Under the pieces are notes generated by a model. The model did no database searches. It was given only the letters and a program-made list of their open reading frames with translations, and was not told the origin of the DNA. A stretch of DNA of 64,000 nt from Rugalucina vietnamica (taxonomy: Eukaryota > Mollusca > Bivalvia > Lucinida > Lucinidae), in contig OZ024872.1 of the NCBI GenBank assembly GCA_964017185.1, positions 43,778,188 through 43,842,187 of the forward strand, written 5' to 3'. This document shows, one piece after another, positions 56,430 through 64,000 of this stretch; the first letter of the stretch is position 1; each line of letters begins with the position of its first letter. The position numbers and the translations under genes are program-made.

Positions 56430-56674
56430 TGAGCCGCGACGCGAGAAAACCGGTCTTCGGGGTTTCCGAACAGGTCTGACATAAACCGACCAGTACAGAC
56501 ACAGAAGATTGCTAGAAGCTTGAAATTATGAAGAGATTGTACTGTCCGTGTAGCCAAAACAAAGGCGCTGATCAGCTTCGCAATTATGTACAGCGAAGCT
56601 GATCTGCGCCTTTGTTTTCGCGTAGGCAAAAAATCCGTTTTAAACTTTTTCTCACGATCTCACGATGCGGCTCA
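56430..56674 (+). mobile_element. TGAGCC MITE, copy 25
   Basis: Subtype with GAGAAAACCGGTCTTCGGGG; palindrome interrupted by AATTATGTACA; a short tandem duplication (CTCACGAT twice) near the right end. AG on both sides. Confidence 0.9.
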
Positions 56675-56877
56675 AGTAATTGCGATACGAAATTCTTTGC
56701 ACGTCACACTAAGTGCCAACCTGAGAAAGATTGTCACTCCTTAAATTAAGCTTTGGTACCCATACATGTGGCAAAAAATCTTACATGTACATCAACGGAA
56801 GAATATTGATTTATAATGAAAAGTTTTTAATGCCAATATAACATACATGTATAATACTTTAAGCACTAGAAGTGTTT

Positions 56878-57891
56878 CTGCAACCCCCAGGGGGGGGGGG
56901 GGGGGGGGTACTCTCATTTTTTGTTGATACATAGGCGAGGCCCCAGCTTCTACCCCCAAACCCCAAAAAATACTGAGATTTACTGACCACCCCCAAAAAA
57001 TACCAGTCCTATCAGGCATACCCAAAAAAGAACTTGAACTTTTAGCTTACCCCAAAAAATTATTCATCTTTTTTATGCCTATTGATGAAATTTTATCACA
57101 TCCATATGATCTAAGCTGTTGGTGGGACGTTAAATCCCAAATCAACCAACCAACAGAACACGTCACAATACAGTTAGTATATGTAGGAACTAGGAAGTAA
57201 ATACCAAGTTGGATAAAATTTAAAGATTTTAGGTTATCAAAGTGTAAGTCTTATGATGGTTTTGATTCCATTTGGTTTGCAATCCAAACAACATCATCAT
57301 GATCAAGCTTCCAAAATTTCACCGGGACCAGTCATAAGGCATGGTCGCAAACAAAATTGAATCTTAAGGCCTTGTAAGACATAAGTGTAAGCCACTCGGC
57401 GTACACTGGCGTTGAATTGCAAAACTGAATTATTTTTGTTTTATTTATTGCGTCACATCCATGTCAACAGCTAATACATGACATGTTTACTAGGACGTAA
57501 AACAATAAATGAAACAAACCAGAACTTGTTTTCGCAATTAAACACAAGTCTACACCGAGGGATTTTTGCTTATGTGAGATTGGCTTTTGACAATAATGTT
57601 CATAATTTTATAGGAGGCTAAAATTCTTATCTTTATAGAAATAAAGAGATTTCCCAAGAAATGTGCAAAACCCAAAAAATTACTTAGAATTATAGATGAC
57701 CCCAAAAAATAATTCAGAAAAGGCATGACCCCAAAAATTATCCATAAAAAGCTCACTACCCTAAAAAATAACTAGTTTTTCTGAAAACCCAAAACAATAT
57801 GGAAATTCAAAATTTTGACCCCAAAAAAGTCAGCCTTGCCTATGTATACGGAAAATTTCAGAGTACCCCCCCCCCCCCCCTGGGCTGCAAC
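56878..57891. mobile_element. ~1-kb element with poly-G/poly-C ends
   Basis: Inverted ends: TGCAACCCCCAG plus G-run plus GTACTCT, then ATACATAGGCRAGGC about 30 bp in. The interior repeats CCCCAAAAAATA-type motifs and includes a SINE-tail relic (GGGACGTTAAATCCCAAATC near 57123). Confidence 0.75.
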
Positions 57892-57920
57892 CGCACCAGA
57901 ATGTCTTTTTTCCGTTTCTT

Positions 57921-58060
57921 CATCAGGAAAACCTGTCCGTGCAATGAATACCCCTTAAACCCCACTTTTATATAGAAAAACTGGGGTATGCAGGGGTCTA
58001 CCTATTTTTCTTATTTTTGCTCCAAAACATAGATTGTGGGTACTCGTTAGAACCGCCTCC
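57921..58060 (-). mobile_element. CATYACG hairpin MITE, truncated
   Basis: CATCAGGAAAACCTGTCCGT through the first hairpin arm; cut at GAACCGCCTC. A different repeat follows to 58256, ending AATAAAGAATCGAATTG, like a LINE tail. Confidence 0.8.
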
Positions 58061-58260
58061 TCGAGTACTCTGGAACTTTAACATTTGTGGCGTTTCTTTT
58101 GCCTTTCAGTATTATGTTTTTAAAGAAATTTGTAAGCGACAGAGGCTTCATCAGTATTTACTGCTGGCATTTTACGGATTCATCAATTTGTTTTTCCCAA
58201 GTCATCTTTAGTTCTCCAACGGCCATATGGCTTAAAGGAAATAAAGAATCGAATTGAATA

Positions 58261-58503
58261 TGAGCCGCTGCGCAAGAAAACCAAAAATCTGCAAATGCGA
58301 AAACAAAGAAGCAGATCAGCTTCGGCATCGCAGTAACTGCGAAGCTGATCAGCGCCTATATTTTCGCTACATGGATAGTGCAATTCCTCTACTTTCTAAA
58401 TCCAAAATTTCCAGCCTCTAACCATCTTCTGTGACTGTACAGCTCGGTTTATGTTGGACCTGGTCGGAAACCCAAATTGTTGGTTTTCTCACGCACAGGC
58501 TCA
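58261..58503 (-). mobile_element. TGAGCC MITE, copy 26
   Basis: TGAGCCGCTGCGCAAGAAAA to CTCACGCACAGGCTCA; palindrome with a GGCATCG insertion. TA on both sides. Confidence 0.9.
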
Positions 58504-58536
58504 TATCGTATTATTCGCCAGCTTTAACAAAATAAG

Positions 58537-58540
<4 letters not shown>

Positions 58541-58597
<57 letters not shown>
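58541..58597. repeat. (TC)n microsatellite
   Basis: About 28 uninterrupted CT units. Confidence 0.97.
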
Positions 58598-58600
<3 letters not shown>

Positions 58601-58642
58601 AGACCGAGACGACTCGGTGAGACACACGGAAATCATGACACT

Positions 58643-59359
58643 GGCTATCCGCACGACGGTCGTGCCGATAACGCCGCTTATCGGCACGACCGTCGTGCGG
58701 ATAAGCGGCGTTATCCGCACGACAGGGAAATCGATATCCAAATGTTAAATATGTTCTGAAATTGATACATTTTAAGTTGAAAAATATATTACACTGGCTT
58801 CAAAACTGAAACAGAATATTACACATGCAGGATTTTTTAATTTTTAATTAACAGAATTGTTGTTTTGCTGAAATTGGCTTACCTGTAAATTTACCTGTAA
58901 AAATCAGCCATGCGTATATGTAAATGAGAAAGTAACTATCGTTACCTAAATAATTAAATAATGTGGTAAATCAAAAGAATAAACAGCCTTTGATTCGGGC
59001 TTTGATTTTAACAAAGGAGTATAGAAACATTTCAGTAACACAATTAAAAAAAATGCAATGATTATATTTTTATCCGCTGTTACAAATCTACTGTGATTCA
59101 GTTTACATCAGCTGGATTAATCATGTCAAACTAGTTTTCTTATTCATAATTAACAAAAATGTTAATTTTGAATGTATTTCAATAGCTAAACACATAATTA
59201 ATTTATTTAATGACAAATTAAAAGTTTCATGCAGATATACGCTTGTTATAATATCTTATACTCCCGTCGTGCCGATAGCCAATACCTGTAGCATAGGCTA
59301 TCCGCACGACAGTCGGGCCGATAACGCCGCTTATCGGCACGACCGTCGTGCGGATAGCC
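58643..59359. mobile_element. GC-rich palindromic (foldback) element upstream of TMEM223
   Basis: Both ends carry GGCTATCCGCACGAC in inverted orientation, each next to a further palindrome (GGTCGTGCCGATAACGCC / GGCACGACCGTCGTGCGG). About 500 bp of very AT-rich sequence lies between. The core motif TCCGCACGAC or its complement occurs repeatedly. It ends 115 nt before the TMEM223 ATG. Confidence 0.75.
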
Positions 59360-59474
59360 TCAGCCGGAAATCATACCAATAGATCCATGGACTGTCAAAA
59401 AGTCAAAATGGCAGGCATTGTCACGTTTTGTGCACTAGTTTAAAAGTTCAATTGTGACACTCTCATATAAAGAC
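59360..59474 (+). promoter_or_regulatory. Presumed TMEM223 5' flank with a small uORF
   Basis: The 115 nt between the palindromic element and the start codon. ATG at 59408 opens an 11-codon frame (MAGIVTFCALV-stop), out of frame with the gene. Whether it is transcribed is unknown. Confidence 0.35.
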
Positions 59475-59952
59475 ATGGCACTTCGGCTACTCAGTTTTAA
59501 TCTTATATCCAAATTTAGTCTTCCTAATACAATATTTACTGTGCGATGCCGTTGTAAAGTGTCTAATTCTGCGTTCAAACCACCACCCCAGATTTCAGCC
59601 AGACCAAGGTTGAGGTTGTATTTTACATCAATAAACAGGGATCTTCAGTCTCCGAAAAAGGCCGGAAAGTCACCAAAATATTCATATGATATTAACATTG
59701 ATGTTCCAAATAATGTTTTGCTTTATTCAGATGGAGACAGACATCATTTATTTGGTTTAATACAAGTGTTATCCATAGGAGCATTCCTTATTTTCATGTT
59801 GATAGGAGATACAATACGACAAGTACTTGCTAAGCTGAAGAAGACACCATTGCCCGAAGGAGAGCAGATTAAATGGTATCAATGGTGGAAACGCTTGAGA
59901 CCAGAGGGTAAAAAAGTAGGATACTTCCTATTTTTTGTGCTGTCTGCTGTTG
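59475..59952 (+). CDS. TMEM223: TMEM223 exon 1
   Basis: 159 codons plus one base: presequence, linker and TM1 (LFGLIQVLSIGAFLIFMLIG), matrix-type loop WYQWWKRLRPEGKK, and the first half of TM2. Confidence 0.9.
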
Positions 59953-62900
59953 GTAAGTGCTTTCAGAATCTGAATGGTTTACTGATGACACGCCAAACTG
60001 ACAATACTTCACCAGGGGAGTGTGCCAGGAGAGAAATCAGACACTGGCTCTCACAAGAGATGCAAACTTGGACACACAGTCATCAGACATTTCAGCACAG
60101 GTGATCAGAGAATCAGGGAGGTCATTCCAGTCCCTGATAGTCTGTGGAAAGAAACTACATTTGTATGCTTCTTTGGTAGCTGATGGTATCTGAAATGCCA
60201 TAGAGTGTTGATTTCTATGATGCCTATTCTTCTGGATAAGGTCATCTGTAGGCTTTATGATGGAACAAGAAACGGGTCCTAAAAGTAAATAATATATCAT
60301 GAATGTATTTATAACGGAATATAACCACACTCCCCTCCCAGGGAATAAAATGTCAGCAGTGCTTTTTATTTTAATAAAGCGAATTTCTGCTAACAGCTCT
60401 TCACTACAGGGCCAACCAGTTTATTCGCCAATGTTTATTTTACCCCCAAGACTGTATGAAAAAAATCCTCTTCTACTTAGCCATCCCCATTCTGCATTTG
60501 ATATTAGGGGCTATGGTTACAAATGACTGTCCAACTTTATAAAATATTGTACATCGACCCATCCAAACATTACATGTGGAAGCCATATATACTTTTTATC
60601 CCTAATATTAAATTTGGTAGCTTTGTTTATTTGGTTTGTTTTTTAAACCCTACCTTAAATCATTAAACCCTACCTAGCAGTGATTTGTTTGATAATTTTT
60701 TATTTCTTTAAAATTACAGGCGCTTTGGTTTCATTAAACATGATAAATATCAACCATGGTCCAAAACTGCAAAATGACTAAGGCAGATGTTTTTTTGTGA
60801 CATTGCTTAAGTCTGTGTGAGATTGTCATAGTTTCTAGCATCTATTATCTCACGCTGGTTATTGGGAAACAACCATGGCAATTGAGAACAACCAATGCAG
60901 ATAATCAATAAATGACAGTGGAGTAAATACAATTCTGACAATGTCTGTTTGGTAAGTTGTTCCCAAACGTATACAGTCCAACCTGTCCTAAGCAAGCAAT
61001 TTTAGTGTTTCCCTTGGCCGCTTGCTTAAGACAGGTTGGACTGTACATTTACTTGCATCCCAGCTGTAACCTTGCATTGATTTCATCTGTATTGCATCAC
61101 AATGTACAGAGATTTTTAAATTTGTAACAACTTATTTTTTGCTCAAAACATAGATTGTGGGAACACGTTAGGACCGCCTTAGCGGCCTTACCTAGGCGGT
61201 TCTAACGAGTACCCACAATCTATGTTTTGGAGCAAAAATAAGAAAAAAAATGGCATACCCCAGTTTTGCTATATGAAAGTGAGGTTTAAGGGGTTCAGGG
61301 TGGCCACGAACTCTGGAAAACAGGGAAAACAGGGAAAATGATGAAAAAAAATTCCCTGCAGGGAAAAATCAGGGAATTTGAAAATTTTATGAAAATCAGG
61401 GAAAAATCAGGGAATTTTGAAAATCCTGTGTCGATAAGATGAAACTTGTCAGGCAGTAACTATCTGAATAAGTGGAGTTCTCAGTTTGACATTTATGATA
61501 TATACAATGTAATTAAGGGTGTATACATGTACCAAGTAAATAAAGCTCTCACTTATGGGCATATGTATTTAAAATGACAGAGGCACTGGTTTGTAAAAAT
61601 CCTTATATTTTTTTTTTCTTCTGAAAATTACATGTATCATTATTTTAATTTTCATGTTCTATTTGGTATAAACAATATAAAGCAAAAATTGACTATAAAT
61701 TGTAAATTTGTAAATTCTGCTAAAAGGCATAAATGCAACACAAATCACATATACATGTACTAAGAATTGTCAAAAGTTAAAGTTAGATAGTTAAACAGAA
61801 ATGAGCCTCTGTTGTCTCGGAGCTATACCAGAAGACTGCATGCATGCCTTAAAATGGCATATACAAAAGGTAAAGGCAGACACTACCACCAAATGTTATG
61901 TCTCTTAAAGATTTTTTTTGTTACCAAAGACACTTTTCATTAAATATGTTGCATTACAAATTGCCTTAGTAGATTTTGCTTTATAAATTTTAGACTTTAA
62001 TAATTGATGCTAAATTGCTGACACTGTTATTTGATGATGAATTCAGTATACTTCTATAAAGTTTGAGTATTGTTGCTTTATTTTTTTAGCTTTAAGTACA
62101 TGCATTACATGTTTATGGATACGAATTGTGTAAGTGATAAATTTTACCCCAGTTGTTTAATGTGCAAGGGGACATATTGTACTGTCAGATGTCCCATGGT
62201 CATCATGTTTCCTTTTCTAATTAGTTTCATATGGTTTGTTTATAGTCTCAGAGTTTAGAGCTCTAGAGAGGGAGAAACATTAATATTGATGAGATATGGC
62301 CAATCAGTTTTGTTTTCCTCTATTTTCTATTTGCCTGTATGAACTCTGAACTGAAATTGAGGAGGAAGAGATTTTTAAACTCTTGTAAATTATCTCTCAG
62401 CTGAGTCCTCAGCCTGTGCTGTCACCCTTTACAATGACAGAGCTTTAGAATAAAAATTAAGAATAATGACAGTCGTGTTTGTAACATTTGGAGGAGTAGG
62501 CTATAACATATATGTTGAGGTTGGAAGCCATACAAATTTTTAACCAAGAGGCTTCCTTTACCATACAAGTAAATTAGCACTTGTACGATTTTGATCAGTC
62601 TCTACTGGATGATTTTGATCAGTCAGTATATACATGTATTATTAACATTTAAGATGCAATGTATTATTTAACATCATTGGAGGTTTTGATAGGAAAATGA
62701 ACACACTTTTTGTCAGGATACACAAGTTCAAATCAAAATGATTTGTCATAGAATGAGCAAATTTTATCAGGGAAAATTGAGTCAAGATCAGGGAGAAATC
62801 AGGGAAAAATCAGGGAATTTGATTTTCAAAAATCTGTGGCCACCCTGGGGTTATATATTACACTGACATGTTATCGTGATGGTTATCCTTAAGCCGTGCT

Positions 62901-63239
62901 TGTTGTCTCTGTATAACCAGTGTATATCTACTGCTTTCAGGTTTATTACTGGCAGGGTTTGGTCATCTGTACCCAGCAAGAATGGTGTGCAGTGTGTGGC
63001 TTCTGCAGGGAGGCAGGTCTATCTCCTTGGCGACATACAAATCCTGGGGCAGAATAAAAACAGTGAGATTACCATTGAAGGAAATCTCATGTGAAAATGC
63101 ACCAAACTCCGTGGACAGATATATACCATTTAAAGTGAAAGGGAAGCCACTATATTTTCTAGTTGACAAGAAAAAGGGGAAAATCTATAATGAAAGACTA
63201 TTTCATGGCCACTTTGCATTGAAGAGAAAAATTACTTAA
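59475..63239 (+). CDS. TMEM223: TMEM223, two exons, 258 aa
   Basis: Exons 59475-59952 and 62941-63239, joined in phase 1 (G160 is split); donor GTTG|GTAAGT, acceptor TTTCAG. The N-terminus (MALRLLSFNLISKF, then VRCRCK) looks like a mitochondrial presequence. VLLYSDGDRH resembles the VLLFEHDRG start of the mature human protein. TM1 is about 92-110 and TM2 about 148-170, followed by the conserved tail VRLPLKEISC, PFKVKGKPLYFLVDKKKG, ERLFHGHFALKR (human: VPLKQVSC, PLKVKGRRFYFLLDK). Human TMEM223 is about 200 aa; the extra length is at the N-terminus. It is reported in the mitochondrial inner membrane and linked to complex IV (COX1) synthesis. A GTG codon upstream keeps the frame open but is not a credible start. 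Confidence 0.9.
59962..60258 (-). mobile_element. 5'-truncated LINE tail in TMEM223 intron
   Basis: Minus strand: KNRHHRNQHSMAFQIPSATK, then FFPQTIRDWNDLPDSLITCA, FASLVRASV-stop, and a 3' UTR with TGGCACACTCCCCTGG ending in ATTCAGATTCTGAAAG near the donor. Same family as the LINE at 1-2720 (shared RNQHSLAFQI). It begins about 10 nt after the splice donor. Confidence 0.88.
60259..61094. other. TMEM223 intron sequence
   Basis: AT-rich and without recognisable genes. 60975-61045 contains an inverted pair (CAGTCCAACCTGTCCTAAGC / GCTTAAGACAGGTTGGACTG) forming a strong hairpin. Confidence 0.6.
61095..62881 (+). mobile_element. CATYACG hairpin MITE, split by a transposon
   Basis: Pieces 61095-61295 and 62848-62881; the second resumes with ATATATTACACTGACATG and ends TTATCGTGATG exactly where the first stops. 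Confidence 0.85.
61296..62847. mobile_element. 1.55-kb DNA transposon, TIR CAGGGTGGCCAC, 5-bp target duplication
   Basis: Ends CAGGGTGGCCAC / GTGGCCACCCTG flanked by GGGTT on both sides (61291-61295 and 62848-62852). Subterminal direct repeats CAGGGAAAAATCAGGGAATT at both ends. No transposase. Inserted inside the hairpin MITE. Confidence 0.82.
62941..63239 (+). CDS. TMEM223: TMEM223 exon 2
   Basis: Completes TM2 (GLLLAGFGHLYPARMV) and encodes the conserved C-terminal domain with RLPLKEISC and FKVKGKPLYFLVDK, ending LKRKIT-stop. Confidence 0.9.
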
Positions 63240-63544
63240 TGCCATCTGAAAACAGAGGCAATAGCTGTAGCCTGTTAAAATTTGAATTATACATGTATTG
63301 AAAATTCAAACTGACAAGACTAATATTAAACATGCTAGATGGGAACTCAGTAGAAGAACATTGCTGATATCGAAAACTCCATAATGATGGTATTGCTTTT
63401 GAAAGAAAAATTAAGAATGTATGTGAAATTGTAAACATGATTTGAATTGTAGACTCTGGCCAGTTTGTGCACTGTGATTGACTGGGAGGGCAGCTGAAAA
63501 ATTATCTATGCCTTCAATGTTATCTGTTCAAACTGTATCAGGAA
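63240..63544. other. Presumed TMEM223 3' flank
   Basis: AT-rich; no canonical polyadenylation hexamer that I would trust. Confidence 0.4.
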
Positions 63545-64000
63545 GCCTGTATGGTGTAGTGGAAAAGCCACTTGCCATTACGAAAACTTGCCCATACAAC
63601 ATATAAAGATTTTTTTCAGAAGCAAAAAATTGAAAATTTCATTGGATTTTTTTATATTTTTCGAAATTTTGCTCAAAAAATAGATTGTGGTTACATGTTA
63701 GAATGAGTACCCACAATCAATGTTTTGGAGCAAAGATAAGAAAAATAGGTATACCCCTGTATACCCCAGTTTTGCTATATAAAAGTGGGGTACAAGGGGG
63801 TGTACATGTCACGGACATGTTTTCCTGCTGCCTTGTAAATCAGGTGCCACAAGTTCAATCCAGGATGTTTTATGAGACTTTAAATGGAGGTCCTGCCTCC
63901 ATATGACCCAGGCTCATATGTGGGATGTATAGCACCAAGACTCATAGGTTTTGTCTTCTTGTATTGCAATGAAATCTGGTGTGTAAGCAAACTGGTGAGT
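63545..64000 (+). repeat. tRNA-derived SINE split by a hairpin MITE
   Basis: Head GTATGGTGTAGTGGAAAAGC at 63550, continuing after the MITE with CCTTGTAAATCAGGTGCC and box B relic AGTTCAATCC near 63853. The body runs to the window edge. Confidence 0.6.
63576..63830 (+). mobile_element. CATYACG hairpin MITE, complete, inside a SINE
   Basis: CATTACGAAAACTTGCCCAT to GGACATGTTTTCCTGCTG; shortened central hairpin. Confidence 0.85.

Noticed and set aside
59953-60104. Extension of TMEM223 exon 1 to a stop at 60104
   Set aside because: The extension reads through a consensus donor (GTAAGT) into antisense LINE sequence; splicing to 62941 restores the conserved C-terminus in phase.

Overview
The window looks like nuclear DNA of a bivalve mollusc. 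Three host genes can be read. All are animal genes, two of them with spliceosomal introns. They sit in AT-rich, microsatellite-rich DNA packed with short DNA transposons, tRNA-type SINEs, Helentron-like elements and a CR1/Jockey-group LINE. Two repeat ends (TGAGCCGC...GCGGCTCA and AGCTCACCTGAGC) are ones I recall as common in bivalves. The class assignment is inference; I cannot name the species.

Layout. 1-2720: minus-strand LINE with an internal deletion. 2.7-5.2 kb: microsatellites and a TTAA-flanked MITE. 5427-16652 (+): a five-exon gene for a ZNF839-like zinc-finger protein (1362 aa); its introns hold MITEs, SINEs, a mariner-type MITE and a Helentron-like repeat. 16.7-26.8 kb: mosaic of MITE copies, a three-deep nested insertion (palindrome, SINE, Helentron-like element), and two head-out Tc1/mariner fossils. 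26865-32416: a 5.55-kb foldback-like element whose inverted arms are arrays of a 21-bp monomer in a 147-bp higher-order unit. 33-35.8 kb: MITE fragments and a tRNA-like pseudogene. 35841-48684: two almost identical 3.75-kb arms in inverted orientation around a 5.3-kb spacer. 48653-51814 (+): an intronless class A GPCR whose third intracellular loop holds about 34 tandem 18-residue repeats; its promoter and first ten codons lie inside the right arm, so an orphan copy of both sits at 35.8 kb facing the other way. 52-59.4 kb: nested MITEs, two inverted X-box motifs, a poly-G-ended element and a GC-rich palindromic element. 59475-63239 (+): a two-exon TMEM223 gene for a mitochondrial inner-membrane protein, its intron filled by a LINE tail and a transposon nested in a MITE.

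The three genes show no shared pathway. What links them is the mobile-element landscape: one MITE family (about 27 copies here) lies 8 nt after a ZNF839 splice donor, 36 nt after the ZNF839 stop and 6 nt after the GPCR stop, and a LINE tail begins about 10 nt after the TMEM223 donor. The most unusual items are the repeat-expanded GPCR, the inverted duplication that copied its promoter, and the foldback element with higher-order arrays.
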